From: CAHJXF01 sp038225855
Lineage (GTDB): Bacteria > Pseudomonadota > Gammaproteobacteria > Burkholderiales > Burkholderiaceae_D
Length of the DNA stretch: 64,000 bases
Direction of reading: 5' to 3'
NCBI GenBank assembly: GCA_038225855.1
Contig: JBBRQU010000002.1
Span: 62,001 to 126,000 of the forward strand
A program made the position numbers and the translations under genes. Shown here in pieces: positions 9,886-17,031 of this stretch. Each line of letters opens with the position of its first letter. The stretch's first letter is position 1. The notes under the pieces were generated by a model. It made no database searches, was not told where the DNA came from, and worked only from the letters and a program-made list of their open reading frames with translations.

Positions 9886-10533
9886 TCAAGGCGCTCCGGA
9901 GTCGCGCTCCGCGACAGCCGCCGCTTCGCGCCTGCGCTGCGCCTTGCGTTGCTTGCGCCAGCGCATCAAGAGGCCGCGTCGCATCGAAGCGCCGGCTTCG
10001 GCGCGGCCCAGGCTCATGCCGTGCGTCCACGCCCACACGTGCGCGCGGGCGCGCCGCAGCATGCGCTTGGCCGAGTGCCAGGCCGGTTGCTGATTCATCC
10101 AGAAATGAACCCGAGCGCTCAGCACCAGCGTCCACGCGTGCAGACGCGCGAACCACGGCATGCGCAGGAGCTGCGGCCTGCAGGTGACGAAGATGCGCGC
10201 GACGACCGCCGTGCTCATGATCTTCGCCGCGAACATGATCGCGCAGCCGGTGAGGAAGTGGCCGGTCGCGATCATCCACAGGCCCGCGATCTTGAACGGA
10301 AAGAGCAGCGTCATCGGAATGCACAGGATGATTAGCGCGACCATCGGCGGCACGCCGGCGAGGCGGCGCTCGATCCAGCGGATCGCGCGATGCTGGCCGA
10401 GCCAGACGAAGAATCGGGTGAACGAGGTCCAGAGCCATTCCTCGAAAAGAAACGCCAGCGCGCCGACGAAAAGCACCCCGGTCCGCAGGTGCTTGCGAAG
10501 CGAGTCCGAAGTGTCCGGCGGCGAAGAGCTCAT
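9886..10533 (-). CDS. Conserved hypothetical membrane protein
   Basis: The 215-aa product begins MSSSPPDTSD and has hydrophobic segments near residues 18-35, 63-82 and 85-110. A long, strongly basic C-terminus rich in Arg and Ala follows. I recognise no catalytic motif. It converges with the EamA gene and is divergent from rpiA, leaving only 50 bases for two promoters. It is probably an inner-membrane protein with a cytoplasmic basic tail; its function is unknown. Confidence 0.72.
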   Translation of the reverse strand: MSSSPPDTSDSLRKHLRTGVLFVGALAFLFEEWLWTSFTRFFVWLGQHRAIRWIERRLAGVPPMVALIILCIPMTLLFPFKIAGLWMIATGHFLTGCAIMFAAKIMSTAVVARIFVTCRPQLLRMPWFARLHAWTLVLSARVHFWMNQQPAWHSAKRMLRRARAHVWAWTHGMSLGRAEAGASMRRGLLMRWRKQRKAQRRREAAAVAERDSGAP

Positions 10534-10583
10534 GGTTGAACTGCTAGACTCGACGCGCCCCGAACGACCGACCCGCTGGCACG

Positions 10584-11312
10584 ATGAATACCGCTGAACA
10601 AAAAAAAGCTGCGGCCGCCGCGGCCATCGAATGGCTTGAATCCCGCTTGCGCAGCGATACCGTCCTTGGCGTGGGTACCGGTTCGACGGCCGATCATTTC
10701 ATCGATCTCCTGGTTCCGCATCGCGACCGCTTCGCCGGTGCGGTGGCGAGTTCGACGCGCAGTGCGGATCGCCTCGCGCGTCACGGCATTCGCGTGTTCG
10801 ACCTCAATGACGTGGCCGAGTTGCCGATCTATGTCGACGGGGCCGACGAGATCACGATGAAACTCGAGATGACCAAGGGCGGGGGAGGCGCGTTGACGCG
10901 CGAGAAGATCGTCGCGGCCGCGTCGCGCATCTTCGTGTGCATCGCCGATGCATCGAAGCTCGTGGAGAAGCTCGGCGCATTTCCGCTGCCGGTCGAAGTC
11001 ATTCCGATGGCGCGTTCGCAGGTGACTCGCGCGCTCGACGCACTCGGACCCGAGCGCGCTCTGTGCGACGGCGCGCAATGCGCATCGATTCACCTGCGCA
11101 GCGCGGCCGATGGGACGCCTTACATGACCGATAATGGAAACTGCATCGTCGATGTCAGCGGCTGGTCCATTGGCGATCCGCAAGCGATCGAAGCGCGCAT
11201 CGGAGCGATCGTCGGGGTGGTCGAGTCGGGCCTGTTCGCATTGCGCGGCGCCGACGTGTTGTTGCTGGCGCGCGCCGATGGCGTAGAGACGCATCGCGTG
11301 ACTCGAAGCTGA
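10584..11312 (+). CDS. rpiA: Ribose-5-phosphate isomerase A
   Basis: RpiA interconverts ribose-5-phosphate and ribulose-5-phosphate in the pentose phosphate pathway. The 242-aa protein has the family signature VLGVGTGSTADHFID near residues 27-41, the active-site segment YVDGADEI around 88-95, and the KGGGGALTREKI loop around 102-113. An A-rich stretch follows the start codon. Length and motifs match RpiA closely. The stop codon lies inside a stem-loop at 11299-11328, and phoU follows after about 90 bases. Confidence 0.96.
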   Translation: MNTAEQKKAAAAAAIEWLESRLRSDTVLGVGTGSTADHFIDLLVPHRDRFAGAVASSTRSADRLARHGIRVFDLNDVAELPIYVDGADEITMKLEMTKGGGGALTREKIVAAASRIFVCIADASKLVEKLGAFPLPVEVIPMARSQVTRALDALGPERALCDGAQCASIHLRSAADGTPYMTDNGNCIVDVSGWSIGDPQAIEARIGAIVGVVESGLFALRGADVLLLARADGVETHRVTRS

Positions 11313-11328
11313 CATCTCATTCGAGTCA
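11299..11328 (+). other. Stem-loop spanning the rpiA stop codon
   Basis: A perfect 9-bp inverted repeat, TGACTCGAA with TTCGAGTCA, is separated by 12 bases and contains the rpiA stop region. No T-run follows, so it is not a classic intrinsic terminator. Downstream at 11339-11345 is CTGTCAT, which resembles one half of a Pho box; a partner repeat at the canonical 11-base spacing is not seen. Confidence 0.5.
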
Positions 11329-11412
11329 GGAAACGAAACTGTCATCTACTGCGCCTAGCCTCTTCTGGATTTTGCAAGACGCAATGCTGTGCTCAAGGGA
11401 TCAATGCCGCTC

Positions 11413-12111
11413 ATGTCCGAACACACCTCCAAGCAATTCGACACCGAACTCGAGTCGGTCCGCTCCAGCGTCCTGCGCATGGGTGGCCTGGTCGAGGAAC
11501 AGATCATGCGCGCGGTCGAGGCGCTGTCTTCGGGCGACATGGACCTGATCGAAAGCGTGGTCGATGGCGACAAGCGGGTCAATCGCATGGAGGTCGAACT
11601 CGACGAACGCTGCAGCCACATCATCGCGCGCCGCCAGCCGACCGCGGGCGACCTGCGCATGCTGATGACGGTCGTCAAGATGATCACCGATCTCGAACGC
11701 ATCGGCGACGAAGCGCAGAAGGTGGCGCGCATGGCGCGCATGATCCACGAGGCCGAGCGCGCCCACATGCCGCGCGTCGAACTCGCGCACATCGCCGACA
11801 CCGCCATCGAGATGCTGCGCAAGGCGCTCGATTCGTTCGCGCGCCTCGACCCGATCGCGGCTGCGCAGGTGGTGCGCGACGACCTCGCGCTCGATGACGA
11901 ATACCGCGCGATCCTGCGTCAGTTGATCACGTTCATGATCGAAGACCCGCGCACCATCACCCGCTCGATCGAGATCCTGTTCATCGTCAAGGCGCTCGAG
12001 CGCATCGGCGACCATGCCAAGAACATGTGCGAGTACACCGTGTACATGGTCAAGGGCCGCGACGTACGCCACATCGGCGTCGACGACCTCGAACGCGAAG
12101 CGGCCGAATAG
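11413..12111 (+). CDS. phoU: Phosphate transport/signalling regulator PhoU
   Basis: PhoU restrains the Pho regulon through the PstSCAB-PhoR complex. The 232-aa product, starting MSEHTSKQFDTELES, shows two three-helix PhoU repeats. Conserved segments are near MTVVKMITDLERIGDEA and IVKALERIGDHAKN, the latter a metal-binding signature of the family. The ATG at 11413 is preferred because known PhoU proteins start in the same place; in-frame ATG 11404 and GTG 11389 are alternatives, and the nearest Shine-Dalgarno (AAGGGA) fits 11404 no worse. No pst, phoB or phoR genes are adjacent. Confidence 0.94.
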   Translation: MSEHTSKQFDTELESVRSSVLRMGGLVEEQIMRAVEALSSGDMDLIESVVDGDKRVNRMEVELDERCSHIIARRQPTAGDLRMLMTVVKMITDLERIGDEAQKVARMARMIHEAERAHMPRVELAHIADTAIEMLRKALDSFARLDPIAAAQVVRDDLALDDEYRAILRQLITFMIEDPRTITRSIEILFIVKALERIGDHAKNMCEYTVYMVKGRDVRHIGVDDLEREAAE

Positions 12112-12153
12112 ACCGCCCGGCACTGCGTTCGGAATGACAAGGGGGTGTTCGGG

Positions 12154-12258
12154 ATGACAGGGCGCACGTCGTTCACGCAGATGCCGATGCTGTACGACGT
12201 GAGCACCGGCAGTCTGACGCAGGCCGGAGCCTTTGCGAAGATCTTCAGCGTCGAGTAG
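12154..12258 (+). pseudogene. Possible gene remnant or 34-aa ORF downstream of phoU
   Basis: A short reading frame from ATG 12154 ends ...GAFAKIFSVE and looks protein-like. It has no Shine-Dalgarno and lies directly after degenerate copies of a GGAATGACA/GGGATGACA repeat. It may be the surviving 3' end of a displaced gene. I do not recognise the family. Confidence 0.25.
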
Positions 12259-12296
12259 ACGTCTGAAGATAACAGTCGCAGAAATAAGGGTGATTC

Positions 12297-12527
12297 ATGA
12301 ATACGGAGAGCCGCTTTCGCTGCCCGAACTGCAATTTTGCAATCTTCAACCGCCGTCTTGCGAAATGCGAGTCGTGCAGCACCGCACTTCCGCCCGAATT
12401 GCTGTTATCGCCAGAGCAACTCAATTTCTTTGAGGCGGACCACCAGAGAATGGGGAAGATGCGCCAGAACCTTGCGCGCAAAGCCGCCGAGGCAAAGGAG
12501 AAGCGCGCCAAGAAGTGGCAAGGCTGA
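12297..12527 (+). CDS. Small zinc-ribbon protein
   Basis: The 76-aa product begins with a probable four-cysteine zinc ribbon: CPNC near residues 9-12 and CESC near 24-27. A charged, Lys/Arg/Ala-rich helical tail follows. Base composition is lower in GC than in neighbouring genes. An attC-like element lies about 60 bases after the stop, so the gene could have arrived as a mobile cassette. The exact role is unknown; nucleic acid or protein binding is plausible from the ribbon. Confidence 0.7.
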   Translation: MNTESRFRCPNCNFAIFNRRLAKCESCSTALPPELLLSPEQLNFFEADHQRMGKMRQNLARKAAEAKEKRAKKWQG

Positions 12528-12588
12528 GAATGGCACACGTTCCTCGTCATGCTCGTACGCCTAAGGCCAATCGGCAATCCAAATTGTT

Positions 12589-12632
12589 GTCTAACCCGGC
12601 GTTCCAGCGGACGGCTGCGCCGCCGCTGAACT
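12589..12632 (+). other. attC-like remnant (possible integron cassette recombination site)
   Basis: The segment starts with GTCTAAC, which fits the RYYYAAC consensus that opens integron attC sites. It continues CCGGCGTTCCAGCGG and then folds back through a GC-rich loop to CCGCTGAAC, pairing imperfectly with GTTCCAGCGG and leaving one extrahelical base, as attC sites do. The matching 3' GTTRRRY box is not found, so at best this is a truncated site. Its position just after a small gene fits a cassette. A chance palindrome cannot be excluded. Confidence 0.35.
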
Positions 12633-12797
12633 GATTCGATCGGCGTCACGAATTCCGCAGCTGTACAAGCGCACGGTGCAGGTTCTGCTGGCAGCACCCC
12701 TTTCGGTCGCGCGCTCCAGTTGCTATGTGGAGCAAGTCCTCGTATTGGGCGTGAATATCAGTTTCTTCTTGAAATGCCAATGGGGAGCTCAACGTGC

Positions 12798-12968
12798 ATG
12801 CGCTATGAACCTCAACTAAATCTCAAGCGCGCGCTCTTCTATATTCTCCTTCCAGTTCTCATGATGCTGGTATTCGTGGGGTTTCCGCCGCCGTTCGCGC
12901 CGCCGCACCGTACCAAATCAAGTCAAGAGCAGTCGGTGCCAGTCGAGAAGCGCGCCACGCGCAAGTAA
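12798..12968 (+). CDS. Small single-pass membrane protein (hypothetical)
   Basis: The 56-aa product starts MRYEPQLNLKR and has one strong hydrophobic segment at residues 13-30, then a Pro-rich patch and a basic, polar tail. GGGGAG lies about ten bases before the ATG. The frame extends up to 12720, but the upstream residues look non-coding. No family is recognised, and composition differs from the core genes around it. It may be an accessory gene of the same patch as the zinc-ribbon gene. Confidence 0.4.
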   Translation: MRYEPQLNLKRALFYILLPVLMMLVFVGFPPPFAPPHRTKSSQEQSVPVEKRATRK

Positions 12969-13017
12969 GTAGAGGCCTCGTAGATTCGATCCTGCGTCGG
13001 TAAATTTCCGCCAGGCC

Positions 13018-13293
13018 TCACGAATCCGCCGGCGGCACATAACCGACTGCGGTATCGGCTCCCTCGCCGAAGAAGTGACGCTCCATCTGCGTCGCAAGAT
13101 ATTTGCGCGCGCGCGCATCGGCGAGATTCAGGCGATTCTCGTTGACCAGCATGGTCTGCTGCTTGAGCCATCCGGCCCACGCCTCCTTCGAGACGGTCTC
13201 GTAGATGCGCTGCCCGAGCGGGCCGGGATAAGGGGGGAAATCCAGGCCTTCGGCTTCGCGGCCGAGTTTGATGCATTGAACTGTTCTGCTCAT
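13018..13293 (-). CDS. yggX: Probable Fe(II)-trafficking protein YggX
   Basis: This small cytoplasmic protein protects iron-sulfur clusters and handles Fe(II). The 91-aa product matches the family in length. The start MSRTVQCIKLG contains the conserved Cys7, and LDFPPYPGPLGQRIY and MLVNENRLNLAD are hallmark segments. The frame is open upstream, but ATG 13293 has AGAGGAT eight bases before it. In many betaproteobacteria this gene sits next to argA and hrpA; here the pair is split by a two-component module. Confidence 0.95.
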   Translation of the reverse strand: MSRTVQCIKLGREAEGLDFPPYPGPLGQRIYETVSKEAWAGWLKQQTMLVNENRLNLADARARKYLATQMERHFFGEGADTAVGYVPPADS

Positions 13294-13423
13294 GAGCGAT
13301 CCTCTGTAAACTGTCGCGTCGATTCTACTGCGAGGCGCTTGTTCTCCGGGATTCGAGCCGAAGCGGCGACTGGACACACGCACAATTCCGCGCAACAAAC
13401 GCAATGACCCACGGAAGGTGCGG

Positions 13424-14221
13424 ATGCTTGACCCGGAAGTGCAGATCAAATCGAAAGCGAAGCCACGACCCCGCGTGCGGGATATCGTTGCGCATCGAAC
13501 CGATGGCGCTCCGCTGGACGCCGAAGATCTCGAAAGTCTTGCACGCGATCTGAAGGCGATCGAGCGCGAGAAAGAGCGTCTTTCGCACGAACTGCACGAT
13601 GGGCTCGGTCAGCATTTGACGGGCATCGCCTTCCTCGCCAAGGCGCTGGCCAATCGCCTCGCAGCGCGTAATGCACCCGAGACCGACGACGCGCAACAGA
13701 TCGCCGCACTGACCAATCAGGCGATTTCGAACACGCGCGCGCTCGCGCGTGGTCTCAGGCCCGTCGGCCCCGAAGACAATTCATTCGCATTTGCGTTGTC
13801 CGTCTTGACGCGCGACGTATCGGCCATCTACGGCATCGACTGCAGCTTCAATGCCGACGGAACGATTCCCGTCGCCAGCCGCATGGCCGCCCATCATCTG
13901 TACCGGATCGCGCAGGAAGCCGTGCACAATGCGGTCAAGCACGGCGGTTCGGGCGGAAGAATTCTTGTCGACCTTCGTGAAGACGAGAACACCATCGTGC
14001 TCACCATTTCCAATCGCGGCAATCTTGCGGCCGCACTCGAGATCGGGGCCGATTTGCGGAACAACGCGGCCGAAGGCATCGGCATCGCGAGCATGCGCAA
14101 TCGCGCCGCGCTGCTTGGGGCAAATCTCGAGATCGCGCAGGTCGGCAAGGAGGTCTCGGTTCGTGTGGCACTCGACAAAGACGCAGCGCAGACGCTGCGC
14201 GAACAAGGAAAACCTTTATGA
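13424..14221 (+). CDS. NarL-family sensor histidine kinase (HisKA_3), soluble
   Basis: This 265-aa cytoplasmic kinase has no membrane segment or obvious sensor domain; the first 45 residues are basic and polar. The HisKA_3 motif LSHELHDGLGQHLTG places the phosphorylated His at residue 58. A C-terminal HATPase has the N-box segment AQEAVHNAVKHGG and the glycine-rich GIGIASMRNRA. GGAAGG lies five bases before the ATG. The stop overlaps the start of the response regulator (ATGA), so the two are translated together. The signal is unknown. Confidence 0.92.
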   Translation: MLDPEVQIKSKAKPRPRVRDIVAHRTDGAPLDAEDLESLARDLKAIEREKERLSHELHDGLGQHLTGIAFLAKALANRLAARNAPETDDAQQIAALTNQAISNTRALARGLRPVGPEDNSFAFALSVLTRDVSAIYGIDCSFNADGTIPVASRMAAHHLYRIAQEAVHNAVKHGGSGGRILVDLREDENTIVLTISNRGNLAAALEIGADLRNNAAEGIGIASMRNRAALLGANLEIAQVGKEVSVRVALDKDAAQTLREQGKPL

Positions 14222-14901
14222 CTGATTCAACGTCCACCATCGGCCAACTCCCGGTCAAGGCGCGCATTCTGATCGTCGACGATCACACCATCGTGCGGCA
14301 GGGCATTGCACAGCTCGTGAACCGCGAACCCGACCTCGATGTCTGCGTGGAAGCGGGCGATGCCGACTCGGCCGTTGCGGTGTTGGCGAAGACCCCGGTC
14401 GATCTGGCGATCGTCGATATCTCCTTGCCGGGAACGTCGGGCATCGAACTGGTCAAGCAGATTCGCGATTCGCATCCGCAGCTCCCCGTGCTCGTGATGA
14501 GCATGCACGACGAGGCGCTCTACTCGGATCGCGCATTTCGCGCAGGGGCCAAGGGCTATGTGATGAAGCAGGAGGCGACTGAGAAGCTGCTCGCTGCGAT
14601 TCGCAAGATCCTGAACGGCGGCGTGTACGTCAGCGACCGCATGCAGACCGTGATGGTCCAGCGCTTTCTCAACAGCGGTGTCGACGAGAGTGTGTCGTTC
14701 ATCGACAACCTGACCGATCGCGAATTCGAGATCCTGCGCATGATCGGCCAGGGCCTCACGGTCGCCGAGATCGCCGACAAGCTCGGGCGGAGCGCCAAGA
14801 CGGTCGAGGCGCATCGCGCCAATCTGCGCGAGAAGCTCGGCTTGAAGCGCGCCGCCGAGTTGGCGCGCTTCGCGACGCAATGGGTCGAGCGGGGCAACTG
14901 A
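14218..14901 (+). CDS. NarL/LuxR-family response regulator
   Basis: This transcription factor is phosphorylated by the upstream kinase. In 227 aa, the receiver domain covers residues 15-130 with acidic pocket Asp21-Asp22 and phospho-acceptor Asp67 in IVDISLPG. A LuxR-type helix-turn-helix spans about 162-225, with LTDREFEILRMIGQG and IADKLGRSAKTVEAHR. The start overlaps the kinase stop by four bases. The TonB-like gene 32 bases downstream is probably in the same transcript. Confidence 0.95.
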   Translation: MTDSTSTIGQLPVKARILIVDDHTIVRQGIAQLVNREPDLDVCVEAGDADSAVAVLAKTPVDLAIVDISLPGTSGIELVKQIRDSHPQLPVLVMSMHDEALYSDRAFRAGAKGYVMKQEATEKLLAAIRKILNGGVYVSDRMQTVMVQRFLNSGVDESVSFIDNLTDREFEILRMIGQGLTVAEIADKLGRSAKTVEAHRANLREKLGLKRAAELARFATQWVERGN

Positions 14902-14933
14902 GCGACGTGCGGGTCAACTTCGGGGAGTGATCG

Positions 14934-15434
14934 ATGGGACGCGATTCAATCGGTTCGAGAGCGTGCATGTCCGCAGCATTCGTGGCATTGGTTGGCGCGT
15001 GCCTTCTCGCGGGCCCGGTGTCCGGCCAGGCGGCCGATGGCGTGCAGGTGCTTCCGAAGGTCACTGTGACAGGTACTCGTAATCCGGAAGCGACACCGAC
15101 CGAGGCGGCGTATACCGACACCGTGTTCAAGCGACTGGAACGGGGCAGTCGCTACCCGACCGGCCGCGAGGCCAGCGAGGAGCGCCCGAGCGGCACGACG
15201 ACGGTCTGGTTCGAGCTGCGGAGAAACGGCAGGGTCGCCGGCCGCGGCGTCGAGAAGACATCGGGTTCGCAGCTGCTCGATCAGATGGCCGTCGAGCTGG
15301 TCGCGCGTCAGAAGTACCCGGCGCTGCCGCAGGACGGCTTCACCGACGGTGCGAAGCATCGTTTCATGGTGAGCTATCGGTTCGAAGGCAATGCGGCCGG
15401 GTTGCCTTCGAAGCCCAGGACTGCCAAGCCGTAA
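14934..15434 (+). CDS. Periplasmic TonB C-terminal-like protein
   Basis: The 166-aa product has an N-terminal hydrophobic signal segment (residues 12-34, ending near VSGQAADG). An oddly receptor-like VTVTGTRNPEA segment follows. The C-terminal region from about 65 resembles the TonB/TolA C-terminal fold (VWFELRRNGRVAG ... SYRF). GGGGAG precedes the ATG by about six bases. It lacks the proline-rich periplasm-spanning arm of true TonB, and no exbB/exbD is near. A role as a small energy-transducer-like or envelope protein is inferred. Confidence 0.7.
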   Translation: MGRDSIGSRACMSAAFVALVGACLLAGPVSGQAADGVQVLPKVTVTGTRNPEATPTEAAYTDTVFKRLERGSRYPTGREASEERPSGTTTVWFELRRNGRVAGRGVEKTSGSQLLDQMAVELVARQKYPALPQDGFTDGAKHRFMVSYRFEGNAAGLPSKPRTAKP

Positions 15435-15496
15435 AGCGAGGGCGCTGCCCCGTCCGGTCGTACGCGATAAGGCGGCACGCGACGAGGCGGCGCGCG

Positions 15497-16969
15497 TCAG
15501 ATCTTCTTGACGAGCACCTGACTGCGGCGCGACCAGTTGTACATGCGCTGCCGGTCGCGCGGCAGCACGTCGAGCGATGCGACGGTGAAGCCGCGCTTCA
15601 AAAAAAAGTGTGCGGTACGGGTTGTCAGCACGAACAGGCGTTCGATGCCGACGGCTCGCGCACGCTGCTCGATGCGCTTCATCAGCTTTTCGCCATCGCC
15701 CACGCCTTGCGCTTCGGGGTCGACCGTGAGGCATGCGAGCTCGCCCATCTTCTCCTGCGGAAATGGATAGAGCGCGGCGCATCCGAACAGTCGACCGTCG
15801 TGGTCGATCACGCTGAAGTGATCGATCTCGCGCTCGATGCGCGTGCGCCCGCGCTTGACCAATGTGCCGTCGGCTTCGAGCGGCTCGATCAGCTTCAGGA
15901 TGCTGCCGACGTCATCGATGGTGGCCTCGCGCAACTCCTCGAGATCGTCGTCGGCGATCATCGTCCCCACGCCGTCGTGTGTGAAGATTTCGAGTAGCGC
16001 GCCGCCATCGAGAGCGAACGGAACGAGGTGGGCGCGCGGCACGCCGTTCTTGATCGCACGCAACGCATGCCTGAGAAAAAAGGCCATCGGCTCGGGCAGC
16101 GTGCCCGATGCGAGCAACTTGTCGGCGGCTTCCTCGGATAGCTCGCGAATCAGATGATCATCGCCATCCAGGAGGCCCGGCGCATCGGTGAGGAAGATGA
16201 TCTTCTCAGCGTGAATCGCCGACGCGACGCTCGAAGCCACGTCTTCCATGTCGAGGTTGAACGCCTCGCCGGTCGGCGAGAAACCCAGCGGCGAGAGCAG
16301 CACCACGGCGCGCGTGTTGAGCGCGAGGTCGATCACTTCGGCCGAGACCTTGCGCACCACGCCGGTGTGCTGGAAGTCGATGCCGTCGATCACGCCGAGC
16401 GGGCGTGCGGTGATGAAGTTGCCCGACAGGACCTTGATGTCGGCGTTCGCCATCGGCGTGTTGGCCAAGCCTTGCGAGAACGCGGCCTCGATGTCGAGGC
16501 GGATTTCGCCGTTGGCTTCCTTCGCGCATTCGAGCGCCGCGGTGTCGGTGATGCGCACGTCGTTCTGAAAGCGCGATTCGACCTGCCGCAAGCGCAACTG
16601 CTCTTCGATTTGCGGACGCGAGCCATGTACGACGACGATGCGTATGCCGAGCGCGCGCAAGAGCGCGAGGTCTTCGCAGATGCGCGCGAGGCGGCCCGCG
16701 GCCACTGCTTCGCCGCTGACCGCGACCACGAAGCTCTTGCGCTTGAACGCGTGGACATAAGGTGCGACAGCGCGAAACCATGCGACGAACTGGGCGCGAT
16801 GCAGGCTGTCGCCGAGCTCGCCGTCGAGCACCGCGTCGGCATCGACTTCGCTGGTCGCAAGCGGGATGGAGTCGAGCAATGAGCGCGCTTCGCCGGCCTG
16901 TTGCGGCTCTTCGAGCTTCGCGGCAAAATCAACTCGCAAATCAGCGACGCGTGTATCCGGACTGTTCAT
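15497..16969 (-). CDS. argA: N-acetylglutamate synthase (amino-acid N-acetyltransferase)
   Basis: ArgA makes N-acetylglutamate from glutamate and acetyl-CoA, the first step of arginine synthesis, and is usually arginine-inhibited. From MNSPDTRVAD the product is 490 aa. An amino-acid-kinase-like domain occupies about 60-330 (IRIVVVHGSRPQIEEQL), and a GNAT acetyltransferase domain about 345-490 (LACLTVDPEAQGVGDGEKL). An in-frame ATG at 16978 is an alternative start; neither has a clear Shine-Dalgarno. The N-terminus is about 50 residues longer than the E. coli protein. It is divergent from hrpA. Confidence 0.93.
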   Translation of the reverse strand: MNSPDTRVADLRVDFAAKLEEPQQAGEARSLLDSIPLATSEVDADAVLDGELGDSLHRAQFVAWFRAVAPYVHAFKRKSFVVAVSGEAVAAGRLARICEDLALLRALGIRIVVVHGSRPQIEEQLRLRQVESRFQNDVRITDTAALECAKEANGEIRLDIEAAFSQGLANTPMANADIKVLSGNFITARPLGVIDGIDFQHTGVVRKVSAEVIDLALNTRAVVLLSPLGFSPTGEAFNLDMEDVASSVASAIHAEKIIFLTDAPGLLDGDDHLIRELSEEAADKLLASGTLPEPMAFFLRHALRAIKNGVPRAHLVPFALDGGALLEIFTHDGVGTMIADDDLEELREATIDDVGSILKLIEPLEADGTLVKRGRTRIEREIDHFSVIDHDGRLFGCAALYPFPQEKMGELACLTVDPEAQGVGDGEKLMKRIEQRARAVGIERLFVLTTRTAHFFLKRGFTVASLDVLPRDRQRMYNWSRRSQVLVKKI

Positions 16970-16975
16970 GCTGGT

Positions 16976-16985
16976 CATTATAATG
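16976..16985. promoter_or_regulatory. Palindromic -10-like element between argA and hrpA
   Basis: CATTATAATG is a perfect palindrome, so a consensus TATAAT -10 box is readable on both strands at the same place. No good -35 box was found on either side. If used for argA, transcription would begin around 16970, leaving almost no leader before ATG 16969. Functional use is inference. Confidence 0.35.
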
Positions 16986-17031
16986 AGCGCCCATCGTCGA
17001 ACGTCCAGCGAATTGATTCCGCAGCCACGCC

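Noticed and set aside
11309..11345. CTGACAT and CTGTCAT considered as a full Pho box before phoU
   Set aside because: The two heptamers are 30 bases apart rather than 11, so only a half site can be claimed.
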